DNA of 64,000 nt from JACCTU01 sp963737405 (GTDB lineage Bacteria; Actinomycetota; Thermoleophilia; Gaiellales; Gaiellaceae). Positions 35,905 through 45,088 of the stretch are shown here, piece after piece (the stretch's first letter is position 1; every line of letters begins with the position of its first letter). The DNA lies in assembly GCA_963737405.1 (NCBI GenBank), contig CAVTSL010000006.1, forward strand, positions 248,001 through 312,000. Reading direction: 5' to 3'. The position numbers were made by a program, and so were the translations under genes. The notes under the pieces were generated by a model. It was given only the letters and a program-made list of their open reading frames with translations. It searched no databases and was not told the origin of the DNA.

Positions 35905-35910
35905 CCTCAC

Positions 35911-36852
35911 GTGCCGTCGCTCGAGGGCAAGGTCGCGATCGTCACCGGCGCCGGGCGCGGCATCGGTCGCGAGCACGCGCTCGCGCTCGCCCGCGCCGGT
36001 GCGAAGGTCGTCGTGAACGACCTCGGCGGCTCGCTCGCCGGCGAGGGGACGGACGCCTCTCCGGCGCAGAGCGTCGTGAACGAGATCGTCGCGGCCGGCG
36101 GCCAGGCGGTCGCGAGCTACGACGACGTCTCGAACTTCGACGCCGCCGAGCACATGATCGGCCGCGCGATCGAGCGCTACGGCCGGCTCGACATCCTCGT
36201 CAACAACGCCGGGATCCTCCGCGACCGCATGCTCGTGAACATGACCGAGGAGGAGTGGGACGCGGTGATCGCCGTCCACCTGAAGGGCCACTTCGCGCCG
36301 ACGCGGCATGCCGCGGCGTACTGGCGCGAGCGCTCGAAGGAGGGCGACGAGGTGCGCGGGCGCGTGATCAACACGTCGAGCCCCTCGGGGGTGTTCGGCA
36401 ACGTCGGCCAGGCGAACTACGGCGCGGCGAAGGCCGGGATCGCGGGCTTCACGCTCATCGCCGCGCAGGAGCTGGCGCGCTACGGCGTCACCGTCAACTG
36501 CATCGCGCCCAACGCGCGCACGCGGATGACCGAGGTGACGTTCGGCGAGCTGCCGAAGCCCGAGGAGGGCGTGTTCGACCCGCTCGATCCCGCGAACATG
36601 TCGCCGATCGTCGTCGCGCTCGCCTCCGACGAGGCGCAGGGGATCACGGGCCAGTGCTTCTTCGTCTGGGGCGGGTCGGTCAACGTGCTCCGCGGCTGGG
36701 ACGCCGGCGAGCTGATCGCGTCGGACGACGGCTGGGAGCCGGGCGACTTCCTCGCGGAGCTCCTCGAGCGGTTCCCGGACGGCGCGGCGCCCGAGGGGAT
36801 GCTGGAGCTGATGCACAAGGCCGGCGGCCGCTCGATGCGCGAAGTTGGCTGA
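35911..36852 (+). CDS. SDR, HSD17B4/MFE-2-like hydroxyacyl-CoA dehydrogenase
   Basis: 313 residues, longer than a simple SDR. The cofactor loop is VTGAGRGIGREHALALARAG, followed by VNDLGGSLAGEG, NNAGILRDRML, a catalytic serine in NTSSPSGVFG and the YGAAKAG tyrosine-lysine pair. The NDLGG segment and the C-terminal extension are typical of the dehydrogenase unit of multifunctional beta-oxidation enzymes. It oxidises 3-hydroxyacyl-CoA. Synthetase and MaoC genes follow in the same operon. Confidence 0.9.
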   Translation: MPSLEGKVAIVTGAGRGIGREHALALARAGAKVVVNDLGGSLAGEGTDASPAQSVVNEIVAAGGQAVASYDDVSNFDAAEHMIGRAIERYGRLDILVNNAGILRDRMLVNMTEEEWDAVIAVHLKGHFAPTRHAAAYWRERSKEGDEVRGRVINTSSPSGVFGNVGQANYGAAKAGIAGFTLIAAQELARYGVTVNCIAPNARTRMTEVTFGELPKPEEGVFDPLDPANMSPIVVALASDEAQGITGQCFFVWGGSVNVLRGWDAGELIASDDGWEPGDFLAELLERFPDGAAPEGMLELMHKAGGRSMREVG

Positions 36853-38331
36853 GCGGAACCTGGCGGTCGCCGCCGAGCGGCTGCTCGAGCGGCACGGCGA
36901 CCACGAGGCGCTCTTCTTCGAGGGCGCGTGGCACACGTCCGGGCGGCTCCACGAGCGTGCGCGTCGGCTCGCCGCCGGGCTCCGCGACGCCGGCGTCGCG
37001 CCCGGCGATCGCGTCGTCGTGCTCATGGCGAACTGCCCGGAGGTCGGGATCGCCTACAACGCGCTCTGGCGGATCGGCGCGGTCGTCACGCCGGCGATCT
37101 TCCTGCTCCCGCCGCCCGAGCTGAAGCACATCGTCGACGACGCGGAGGCGCGCGTCGTGGTCGCGACGCCCGAGTTCGCCGACACCGCGCGGGAAGCCGC
37201 GCCGAACGCGCGCGTCATCTCGACCGACGAGTTCGCCGAGCTCGAGTCGGGCGGCGAGTCGCCGATCGTCGAGCTCGAGGACTCCGAGCTCGCGGCGCTC
37301 ATGTACACGGGCGGAACGACCGGCAGGGCGAAGGGCGTGATGCTCTCCCACGAGAGCCTCTGGATGGCGGGCAAGGCGGCCGAGGACTCCGGCCGCGTGC
37401 CGGGGATCGTCCGCTCGCTCACCTCCCTCCCGCTCTCGCACGCGTTCGGCCTCCTCGTGACGTGCGTCGGCCTCCATTCGACCGAGCCGGGCCGGGCCGT
37501 GCTGATGCGCTGGTTCGACCCGAGGGATGGCTGCAGCTCGCCCAGGAGCACCGCTCGCAGATCGTCGCGGTCGTGCCGTCGATGCTCCACCTGCTGCTGG
37601 CGCAGCCGCTCGAGGACTACGAGCTCTCGGAGCTCCGCTACATCGCGTCCGGCGCCGCACCGCTCGCGCCCGAGGTCGTCCACGAGCTCGGGCGCCGTCT
37701 GCCGCAGACCGAGATCCGCGAGGGCTACGGCCTGACCGAGACGTCGGCGCTCGTCTCGACGACGCGCCCCGGGACCGGACGCCTCGGCTCGGTCGGGCAG
37801 CCGCTTCCCGAGGTCGAGGTCCGCATCCTCGACGACGATGACCGCGACGTCCCGACCGGCGAGGTCGGGGAGATCTGCGTGCGCTCCCCGCTCGTCATGC
37901 GCGGCTACTGGCGCGCGCCTGAGCAGACCGCCGAAGCGTTGCGCGACGGGTGGCTCCACACCGGCGATCTCGGGCGGCTCGACGAGGACGACTACCTCTA
38001 CGTCGTCGACCGCAAGAAGGACTTGATCATCCGCGGAGGCTTCAACGTCTTCCCGCGCGACGTCGAGGAGGCGCTGCTCGAGCATCCCGCGGTCGAAGGC
38101 GCGGCCGTCGTCGGCCGCCGCGACGCCGAGTGCGGCGAGGAGGTCGTCGCCTTCGTCGCTCTGAGCGGCGAGCTGGAGCCGGCCGAGCTCGTCGCCTGGT
38201 CGCGCGAGCGGATCGGCGGGTACAAGTACCCGCGCGAGGTGCACGTCGTCGGTGCGCTGCCGCTGACGCCCGTCGGCAAGGTCGACCGCAAGGCGCTCCG
38301 CGCGCGGCTGCATGAGAAGGTGGAGGCATGA
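36845..38331 (+). CDS. Acyl-CoA synthetase (one frame interruption)
   Basis: About 495 residues. The P-loop is MYTGGTTGRAKGVMLSHES, the adenylate motif is EGYGLTETSALVS, the hinge is WLHTGDLGRL and VVDRKKDLIIRGGFNV, and the C-terminal lysine is in LTPVGKVDRK. One missing base near 37525 (after MRWFDP) breaks the frame, and restoring it gives EGWLQLAQEHRSQIVAVVPS. The TTG start lies inside the SDR gene end and the stop overlaps the MaoC start (ATGA). Confidence 0.9.
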
Positions 38332-38774
38332 CGACCCTCACCCTCGAAGAGCTCGCGCAGGCCGACGGCCTCGACCTCGGCGCGAGCGACTGGACGACGA
38401 TCGACCAGCGCCAGATCGAGCTGTTCGCCGAAGGCACGCACGACCACCAGTGGATCCACGTCGACCCGGAGATGGCGGCGCAGGGCCCGTTCGGCACCAC
38501 CGTCGCGCACGGCTACCTGCAGCTCGCGCTGCTGCCGTTCCTGCTCTCGCAGGTGCTGAGCATCAGCGACGCGCGGATGGGCATCAACTACGGGACGGAG
38601 AAGGTGCGCTTCACCGCGCCGGTCAAGTCGGGCTCCGAGGTGCGGGTGCACGCGACGCTCGTCTCGAGCGAGCCACGCGGCGACGGCGTCCTCTACCGCG
38701 TCGCGGTGCAGATGGAGGTGCGCGGCGAGGAGAAGCCGTCGATGGTCGGCGAGGTCGTCTACCTCGTGTTCTGA
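38328..38774 (+). CDS. MaoC-like enoyl-CoA hydratase
   Basis: 148 residues of hotdog fold with the hydratase-2 catalytic motif: ELFAEGTHDHQWIHVDPEMA (Asp/His) and GPFGTTVAHGYLQLALLP. It hydrates 2-enoyl-CoA to 3-hydroxyacyl-CoA. Together with the preceding synthetase and 3-hydroxyacyl-CoA dehydrogenase it supplies activation, hydration and second oxidation. The dehydrogenase could come from the neighbouring ACAD genes. It is convergent with the LCP gene, one base apart. Confidence 0.92.
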   Translation: MTTLTLEELAQADGLDLGASDWTTIDQRQIELFAEGTHDHQWIHVDPEMAAQGPFGTTVAHGYLQLALLPFLLSQVLSISDARMGINYGTEKVRFTAPVKSGSEVRVHATLVSSEPRGDGVLYRVAVQMEVRGEEKPSMVGEVVYLVF

Positions 38775-38775
38775 C

Positions 38776-40230
38776 TCAGCAGGACGAGCTCGCCGACGAG
38801 ATCTGCCTCCGCTCGCGCGCGAGCTCCGGGTGCAGGATCGCGTCGCGCACCGCCGCCTGGATCTTCCCGACGTTCGGGTACGGGAAGCGGTCCCACCGCC
38901 GCCCCGCGAAGTACGGCGGGCCGAACGTCTCGGTCAGCGTCTGCTTGCGGTCGACACCGGCCGCGAGCCGCGCGAGGTCGGGCGCGCGGTCGAGCGGGAT
39001 GTCGGTGCGGACGCTCGACTCGACGGCATCGGCGAGCGAGCCGAAGTGCCGCAGCACCGACCCGACGTCGAGCTGGTCGGCGAGCGCGCTCAGGAAGCAG
39101 CGCTGCCGCGCCATGCGGCGGTAGTCGTTCGACGCCTTGCGTGAGCGCACGTACGCGAGCGCTGTCCGGCCGGTGAAGCGGTACGTGCGGCCCGGGTAGA
39201 CGTCGATCTTCGGCTTCGTCTCCCTCCAGGCGGGTCGCGTCACCTCGTCGACGATCCGCTCCTTCACCCGGATCCGCACGCCGCCGAGCGCGTCGACCAT
39301 CTGCACGAAGCCGTTCAGGTCGACCATCGCGTAGTACTCGATCCGGAGGCCGAGCAGCCGCGAGATCGTCTGCTTGAGCGCGGTGGCGCCGGGGTCGCGG
39401 CCGCCGGGGAAGAGCTCGGGCCGGCGGTTTCCGAACTGGTAGAGCGCGTTCAGGAGGTCCGGGAAGCGGAAGCCGGCGCGGACCGGGACCCCGACGAGGT
39501 TCCGCGGCACGCCGAAGAGCACGGCGCGCCCGGTCTCACGCTGGATCGCGGCGACGATCATCGTGTCGGTGCGGTCGCCCGCCTGCCGCGGGCCCTCGTC
39601 GCTCCCGAGCAGGAGGATCGTCACCCAGGGTGGGTCGAGCTCGTCCTGCTCGTCCGCGACGAGCTTCGCCGAGTCGCTGAGCGGCCGCCCCGCTCCGCGG
39701 AAGGGCGACGGCGCCGGGCCCGGGAGCGCGCGAAGCGGTCGCTGTCCCGGCGGGTCGAGGTCGCGAGGCGCACGCCCGACGAGCGGGCCGGCGAGGAGCA
39801 GTTGGCCGCCGCCGAGCACGTCCTTCGGCTCCTCGCTCGCGAAGACGGCATCGAGCACGCCGTAGCCACGCACCGCGACGTACGCGGCGGCGACGTGCGG
39901 CGCGGCGGCGGCGATGGCGAGCACGGCGAGCGCGACGGCGGCGAACCGCGACGCGATCGCCCCGCGTCCCGCGTCGAGGATCGCGAACAGCCGCAGCGCG
40001 AGCACGGCGCCGTTCGCGAGCAGCAGCGCGACGAGGAGCGTCCGACCGACCGACGAGAGCGCGAGCTCGCGTCCGACGCCGACGAGTGCGAGCGCGGCTG
40101 CGCAGCACGCGGCAAAGAGCGCGAACAGCACGACCGCGCGTCGGCGCTCGCCGAGATAGAGCTGGCCGGCCCCCGGCACGACGAGCGACAGCGCGGCAGC
40201 GAGGAGCGCCTTCCCCGAACGACCGCCCAT
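38776..40230 (-). CDS. LytR-CpsA-Psr (LCP) family protein with multi-span N-terminus
   Basis: 484 residues. The C-terminal LCP domain (about 195-420) shows WVTILLLGSDEGPRQAGDRTD, ALKQTISRLLGLRIEYYAMVD, TGRTALAYVRSRKASNDYRRM and the arginines that bind polyprenyl phosphate. LCP enzymes move glycopolymers from lipid carrier to peptidoglycan. Most have one membrane span; here about five hydrophobic stretches come first, including a TM2-like VPGAGQLYLGERRRA. ATG 40230 is preceded by TAAACT at six bases. Confidence 0.88.
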   Translation of the reverse strand: MGGRSGKALLAAALSLVVPGAGQLYLGERRRAVVLFALFAACCAAALALVGVGRELALSSVGRTLLVALLLANGAVLALRLFAILDAGRGAIASRFAAVALAVLAIAAAAPHVAAAYVAVRGYGVLDAVFASEEPKDVLGGGQLLLAGPLVGRAPRDLDPPGQRPLRALPGPAPSPFRGAGRPLSDSAKLVADEQDELDPPWVTILLLGSDEGPRQAGDRTDTMIVAAIQRETGRAVLFGVPRNLVGVPVRAGFRFPDLLNALYQFGNRRPELFPGGRDPGATALKQTISRLLGLRIEYYAMVDLNGFVQMVDALGGVRIRVKERIVDEVTRPAWRETKPKIDVYPGRTYRFTGRTALAYVRSRKASNDYRRMARQRCFLSALADQLDVGSVLRHFGSLADAVESSVRTDIPLDRAPDLARLAAGVDRKQTLTETFGPPYFAGRRWDRFPYPNVGKIQAAVRDAILHPELARERRQISSASSSC

Positions 40231-40236
40231 CGGGCG

Positions 40237-40242
40237 AGTTTA
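40237..40242 (-). promoter_or_regulatory. TAAACT -10 element, leaderless start of LCP gene
   Basis: On the minus strand TAAACT (40242-40237) is followed by CGCCCG and the ATG at 40230, with no room for a ribosome-binding site. Confidence 0.55.
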
Positions 40243-40253
40243 GGCGGAGTGTC

Positions 40254-40841
40254 CTACGACTCGTCCGGGCCCGGCAGCGCGCGATAGGTGGCGAGCAGCT
40301 TTCGGGCGTTCTCGGGGCGTTCGTCGCGCGAGCGGTAGGGGTCGAGCATCGCGACGATGCGCGCGCCGAGCTCGTTCGCCTCCTCGGGCGTCAGCCAGAC
40401 CGTCCAGTTGCCGATGAACGCGCTCGCGCGCCACTCGGCCGGCAGGACGTCCTCGCCGTCGATGAACGTCCGGAGCGCGTCGTCGTCGCGCTCGACGAAG
40501 TACGACCGCAACCGAAGCTCCGCGGCTCTCTCGTCCGGCTCGTCCGAGCCGCTCGGCAGCAGGAGCGACTCCTCGGGCCGCCGCCACCAGCGCTCGCGCC
40601 CGTGCCGCCGCGAGCTGTCCTCCTCGATGATCCCGGCGCGGCCGAGCACGCGCAGGTGGTAGCTCGTGCTCCCCGAGGACTCGCCGAGCTCGCGCGCGAG
40701 CTGCGTCGCCGTCGCGGCACGGCGGCCGAGCGCGTCGAGCAGCCTGAGCCTGACCGGATGGGCGAGCGCCTGGAGCTGGGCCGCCGTCCCGATCCGGACG
40801 GCGCGGCCGTCCGGGTCCTCCCGAGCTTGCGCAAAGGACAT
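40254..40841 (-). CDS. ArsR-type winged-helix regulator
   Basis: 195 residues. The N-terminal half is a winged helix of the ArsR type (LQALAHPVRLRLLDALGRRAATATQLAREL, SSGSTSYHLRVLGRAGIIEED). The C-terminal half carries no metal-binding cysteine pattern and resembles the helix-turn-helix plus dimer extension of uncharacterised actinobacterial regulators. A perfect palindrome (40843-40859) ends two bases before the ATG, which suggests autorepression. It lies 65 bases downstream of the SGNH hydrolase gene on the same strand. Confidence 0.85.
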   Translation of the reverse strand: MSFAQAREDPDGRAVRIGTAAQLQALAHPVRLRLLDALGRRAATATQLARELGESSGSTSYHLRVLGRAGIIEEDSSRRHGRERWWRRPEESLLLPSGSDEPDERAAELRLRSYFVERDDDALRTFIDGEDVLPAEWRASAFIGNWTVWLTPEEANELGARIVAMLDPYRSRDERPENARKLLATYRALPGPDES

Positions 40842-40842
40842 T

Positions 40843-40859
40843 TGCAAAGTATCTTTGCA
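40843..40859. promoter_or_regulatory. Perfect palindrome at ArsR start, likely operator
   Basis: TGCAAAG-TAT-CTTTGCA has two perfect 7-base arms. It covers the place where a leaderless -10 (GATACT, six bases before the ATG at 40841) would lie. A further half site GCAAAG is at 40831-40836, inside the first codons. Confidence 0.65.
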
Positions 40860-40906
40860 CAGATGGCGACCCGCAGACGCCCGCCCCGCTTCGAGATCGT
40901 CGCGCT

Positions 40907-41635
40907 CTAGCGGCGCCTGAGCGCTTCGGCCGCGGCGCGCTGGAGCAGCCGCGCCCGCCCGAGCGGCACCGCGTACCGCCCGTTCGGCATCGGCACGACG
41001 CGCGGCAGCCCGACGGGCGAGGCCTTCACGAGGCCCGCGTAGATCACGAGCGCAGCGAGGTACGTGCCGAGCCGGCTCGGATGGAAGCCGTCGGGCCCGT
41101 AGAGCTGGAGCCTCGGATCGCGCCGCCACGCCGCGCGCCACGCGTCGCCGGCCGGGAGCAGCTCCGATCGCGAGGCGATCGCGGCGTTCCGGTAGGAGGC
41201 GAGCACGTCCGGGAAGACCGCGAAGCGATAGCGCTCGGGCCAGACCGTGTAGAGCGCGGGCCGCACACCGTGCTTCCGCGCGTCGTCGGCGGCGCGTGTC
41301 GCCCACGTCCGCAGGTTCACCTGGCTCTCGGGCAGCGCCGACGGCCCCTGCTGCAGCACGACGGCGTCCCAGTTCCCGGACGCGAGCACCTTCGGCGCGT
41401 CGCCGATCGTCCAGTGGTCCTCGATGCTCCAGCCGCCCGGAGCGAGCATCCGGTACTCGACGTCCGGGAGCCTCGACGCGGCGCCGAGGCCGGCAACGAC
41501 TGCCGGCAGGTCGTTCACGTACGTGAGGCTGTTGCCGACGAACAGGACGCGCAGCTTCGGCTGGGTGGCGGCACCGGCCTGCGCGCCCGAGCCGGCGAGC
41601 GAGAGGACGGCGACGACGACCGCGAGCCTTTTCAT
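40907..41635 (-). CDS. Secreted SGNH/GDSL-type hydrolase
   Basis: 242 residues with a signal peptide (1 to about 22). Block I is FVGNSLTYVNDLP (serine nucleophile, GNS in place of GDS) and block V is DGFHPSRLGTYLAALVIY (Asp/His). VLQQGPSALPES may be block III. It is a secreted esterase; a phenolic-ester or acetyl-ester substrate would fit a position at the end of the aromatic operon, but that is inference. The ATG overlaps the MFS stop by four bases. Confidence 0.82.
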   Translation of the reverse strand: MKRLAVVVAVLSLAGSGAQAGAATQPKLRVLFVGNSLTYVNDLPAVVAGLGAASRLPDVEYRMLAPGGWSIEDHWTIGDAPKVLASGNWDAVVLQQGPSALPESQVNLRTWATRAADDARKHGVRPALYTVWPERYRFAVFPDVLASYRNAAIASRSELLPAGDAWRAAWRRDPRLQLYGPDGFHPSRLGTYLAALVIYAGLVKASPVGLPRVVPMPNGRYAVPLGRARLLQRAAAEALRRR

Positions 41636-42813
41636 CGCCCTCTCCTATCACGGCCGACCAGCAGCGGCCGTCCTGCGCCGAGTCCCGCCGCGAGGAGCAG
41701 AGCGGTGCATGCGAGCATCGTGGCGAGCGGTGCGCGCCAGCCGTCGGTCGCGTCGTGGAGCGCGCCGAGCAGGAACGGCCCCGCGGCGGCGATCGTGTAG
41801 CCGATCGACTGCGCGAGCGCCGAGAGCGACGCCGCGCTGTCGGCGTCGGGGGCGCGCAGCACCATCAACGTCAGCGCCAGCGAGAACGCCGCTCCCTGAC
41901 CGAGCGCGAAGCAGGTCACCCAGACGAATGCGACGTCGGGCGCGAGCAGGAGACCGACGATCGCCGCGACCTCGAACGCCACCGCGAGCGCGACGAGCGG
42001 CCGTTGCTCGCGCATCCGCGCCGCGAGCACCGGCACGACGAGCGACGGCGGGATCCCGAGCAGCGCGTAGAGCGCGAGCGCCGTCCCGGCGGACGACGCG
42101 GAGTACCCGTCGTCGCGCAGGATCGACGGGAGCCACGCGAGCCCCGCGTAGAAGAGCAGCGACTGCGAGCCGAAGAAGAGCGTGACCTGCCACGCGAGCC
42201 GGTCGCGCACGAGCAGCCGCATCGACCCCGCCTCGGCGCCGAACGTCTCGACGTCGCGGGTGACACCGACGGCCAGCACCCCGAGCGCGACCGCGGCAGG
42301 GATCGCCCACACGGCGAGCGCGAGGTTCCACTGCCCGTCGAACGCGCGCGTCAGCGGCGCCGTCAGGCCGGCCGCGAGCGCGGCACCGGCGCCCAGTGCG
42401 GCGACGTAGACGCCCATGAGCACCCCGGTCCACTCCTCGAACCGCGCCTTGACGACGGCCGGAACGACGACGTTCGCGACCGCGATCCCCGCGCCCGCGA
42501 CGACCGTCCCGGCGAAGAGCGCGGCGACCGAGGCGTCCGCGCGCAGCGCGACGCCGACGACGACGGGAACGAGCGCGGCAAGGAGCGTGCGCTCCGCGCC
42601 GAGCCGACGCATGAGGCCGGGCGCCGCCGTCGCGAGCAGGCCGAAGCACAGCACGGGCAGGCTCGTCAGCAGCCCGCCCGCGGCCGACGAGAGCCCGAGG
42701 TCCTGCTCGATCTCGTCGACGACCGGAGGGACGCTCGCGACGGAGAGCCGCAGGTTCAGGCCCGCGAGCACGATGCCCGCCGCGAGCAGCAGGCTGCCGC
42801 GCGCCCGGGTCAG
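41632..42813 (-). CDS. MFS transporter, CynX/NimT-like, apparent CTG start
   Basis: 393 residues with twelve predicted spans: N-terminal LLLAAGIVLAGLNLRLSVASVPP, the central loop ETFGAEAGSMRLLVRDRLAWQ and FFGSQSLLFYAGLAWLPSILRD. The CynX/YeaN group carries small anions and acids. The frame has no ATG, GTG or TTG before the first span. CTG at 42813, in a CTGA overlap with pobA, gives MTRARGSLLLAAG. Lying after pobA it may import 4-hydroxybenzoate or export a by-product (inference). Confidence 0.85.
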   Translation of the reverse strand: MTRARGSLLLAAGIVLAGLNLRLSVASVPPVVDEIEQDLGLSSAAGGLLTSLPVLCFGLLATAAPGLMRRLGAERTLLAALVPVVVGVALRADASVAALFAGTVVAGAGIAVANVVVPAVVKARFEEWTGVLMGVYVAALGAGAALAAGLTAPLTRAFDGQWNLALAVWAIPAAVALGVLAVGVTRDVETFGAEAGSMRLLVRDRLAWQVTLFFGSQSLLFYAGLAWLPSILRDDGYSASSAGTALALYALLGIPPSLVVPVLAARMREQRPLVALAVAFEVAAIVGLLLAPDVAFVWVTCFALGQGAAFSLALTLMVLRAPDADSAASLSALAQSIGYTIAAAGPFLLGALHDATDGWRAPLATMLACTALLLAAGLGAGRPLLVGRDRRGR

Positions 42814-43963
42814 ACCGACTCGAGCCCGACGTAGTTCTCGGCGAGCGACGTCGCTGCCGCGCGCGACGAGCAGACGTACGCGAGCTGCGAGAGCTGCAAC
42901 CGTGCGTCGAACTCGTCGCCGCCCGGGAGCCGGTGCAGCATCGACGTCATCCACCACGAGAAGTGCTCGGCGCGCCAGACGCGCCGGAGCGCGGTCTCCG
43001 AGTAGCGCTCGAGCTGCGAGGCGTCTCCCGCGGCGATCGAGTCGGCGAGGACCCGCACGTCGGCGACGGCGAGGTTCAGCCCCTTCGCGCCGGTCGGCGG
43101 AACGATGTGCGCGGCGTCGCCCGCGAGGTAGAGCCGACCGTGCTGCATCGGCTCGACGACGAAGCTGCGCATGCCGGTCACGCCCTTCTCGACGATCGGG
43201 CCTTCGTTGAGCGTCCAGCCCGGCAGCCCGAGCCTGGCGCGCAGCTCCTCCCAGATGCGCTCGTCCGGCCACTCGTCGAGCGGCTCGTCGGGGCGGCACT
43301 GGAGGTAGAGACGCGTGAGCTGCGGCGAGCGCATGCTGTGGAGCGCGAAGCCGCGCTCGTGGTACGCGTAGATCAGCTCCTCGTTCGACGGCGGCGGCCT
43401 CGGCGAGGATGCCGAGCCAGCCGAACGGGTACTCGCGCGACGTCTCGCGCAGGACGCCGTCCGGGATCGAGTCGCGGCAGACGCCGTGGAACCCGTCGCA
43501 GCCCGCGACGACGTCGCACTCGAGCGTGTCGCTCGGCGCCGTCGTGCCGGTAGCGGACGACCGCGCGGTCTGCGTCGACTTCCACCGCCTCGGCCTCGAA
43601 GAGGAGCGGGCGGCCCGTCTCGAGCCGCGCCGCGATCAGGTCCTTGACCACCTCCTGCTGGCCGTAGACGGTGATGCTCCGCCCGCCGGTGAGCTCCGTG
43701 AAGTGGATCCGGTGGCGCTCGCCGTCGAACTGCAGCTCGATGCCCTCGTGCACGAGCCCCTCACGCCGCAGCCGGTCGCCGACGCCTATCTCGGTCAGTA
43801 GGTCGACCGTTCCCTGCTCGAGCACGCCGGCGCGGATCCGGCTCTCGACGTACTCGCGGCTGCGCGACTCGAGCACGACCGAGTCGATCCCGCGCAGGTG
43901 CAGCAGGTGCGCGAGCACGAGCCCCGCCGGGCCGGCGCCGACGATGCCGACCTGCGTTCTCAC
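42810..43963 (-). CDS. pobA: 4-Hydroxybenzoate 3-monooxygenase (two frame interruptions)
   Basis: A flavoprotein hydroxylase that turns 4-hydroxybenzoate into protocatechuate with NAD(P)H. The FAD loop is VGIVGAGPAGLVLAHLLHLRG, the hallmark ESRSREYVESRIRAGVLEQGTVDLL follows, and the second FAD motif is LYLAGDAAHIVPPTGAKGLN. Extra bases near 43556 and 43397 split the frame. With both removed 383 residues are continuous, including the DG motif LECDVVAGCDGFHGV and EYPFGWLGILAEAPPS. It overlaps pcaC (ATGA) and the transporter (CTGA). Confidence 0.9.
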
Positions 43964-44325
43964 TCGTCGAGCGTCGCGAGCACGTCGCGGAAGACGGCGA
44001 ACGCGCCGTTCGCGGCGGGCACGCCGCAGTACACCGCGGACTGGAGGAGCACCTCCTTGATCTCGTCGCTCGTCACGCCGTTGCGGAGCGCGGCGCGGAT
44101 GTGCATCGCGAGCTCGTGCTCGCGGTTGAGCGCGACGAGCATGGCCAGTGTGATGCAGCTGCGCGTGCGCCGGTCGAGGCCCGGCCGCGCCCAGATCTCG
44201 CCCCAGGCATAGCGCGTGATGAAGTCCTGGAACTCCTCGGTCTCGGGCGTCGTCCGCTCGACGGCCCGATCTACGTGCTCATCACCGAGCACCTCGCGGC
44301 GGATGCGCATCCCTTCGTCGCTCAT
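43960..44325 (-). CDS. pcaC: 4-Carboxymuconolactone decarboxylase
   Basis: 121 residues, MSDEGMRIRREVLGDEHVDRAVERTT, then FITRYAWGEIWARPGLDRRTRSCITLAMLVALN and ELAMHIRAALRNGVTSDEIKEVLLQSAVYCGVPAAN, the full PcaC pattern. It decarboxylates 4-carboxymuconolactone to the 3-oxoadipate enol-lactone. It is intact, unlike its neighbours, and overlaps pcaD and pobA by four bases each (ATGA). Confidence 0.93.
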   Translation of the reverse strand: MSDEGMRIRREVLGDEHVDRAVERTTPETEEFQDFITRYAWGEIWARPGLDRRTRSCITLAMLVALNREHELAMHIRAALRNGVTSDEIKEVLLQSAVYCGVPAANGAFAVFRDVLATLDE

Positions 44326-45088
44326 GCGGCCTCCACGCGCGGTCGGAGGTGTGCGTCGACGAGCTCGGAGAACGCGTCGGCGCGCTCGACGTTCGCGAGG
44401 TGCGCCGCGTGCTCGAGCACGACGAGGCGCGAGGCCGGGACGCCGTCCGCGATCACCTCCGAATAGGCCACCGGCGCGGCGGCGTCGTCCGCGCCTGCGA
44501 TCACGAGCGTGTCCGCGCGGATCTCTCCGAGGCGCTCGCGGAAGTCCCACGCCGCCAAGGCCTCGCACGTCGCGATGTAGCCGTCGGGCGGGGTCGAGAC
44601 GAGCATCGCGCGGTGGGCGGCGACGAGCTCACGCGGCGCGTCCGGCGTGAACCAGCGCGACACGACGGCGTCGGCGATCGCTTCCATGCCCGCTGTGCGG
44701 ACGAGCTCGGCTCGCTCGTGCCAGCCGGCTGGGCTCGCCGAAGCGGGCCGAGCTGCACGCGACGACGAGGCGCTCGATCCGCTCGGGCGCGTTCGCCGCC
44801 AGCCACAGCCCGGTCGCGCCCCCGAGCGAGATGCCGCAGAACGACGCGCGCTCGACGCCGAGCTCGTCGAGCAGCCCGAGCACGTCGCGCCCGAGCTGCT
44901 CGACGCAGTACGGGCCGGGCGGGACGTCGGAGCCGCCGTGGCCCGCGGGCGTCGTAGCGGAGAACGCGAACGTTCGACGTCCACGCGTCGACGTTGCGAT
45001 CCCAGAGCTCGAGCGTCGTGCCGAGCGAGTTCGCGAGCACGAGGACGGGCGCGTCGTCCGGGCCTTCGAGCCGGTGGCGCAGGTTCAC
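44322..45088 (-). CDS. pcaD: 3-Oxoadipate enol-lactonase (two frame interruptions)
   Basis: An alpha/beta hydrolase that opens the enol-lactone to 3-oxoadipate. The N-terminus is VNLRHRLEGPDDAPVLVLANSLG, the oxyanion region is VLRYDARGHGGSD, the nucleophile is FCGISLGGATGLW, and the late residues are VIAGADDAAAP and EHAAHLANVE. Extra bases near 44948 and 44731 break the frame; corrected length is 254 residues. The GTG start overlaps the pcaB stop (GTGA). Confidence 0.9.
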
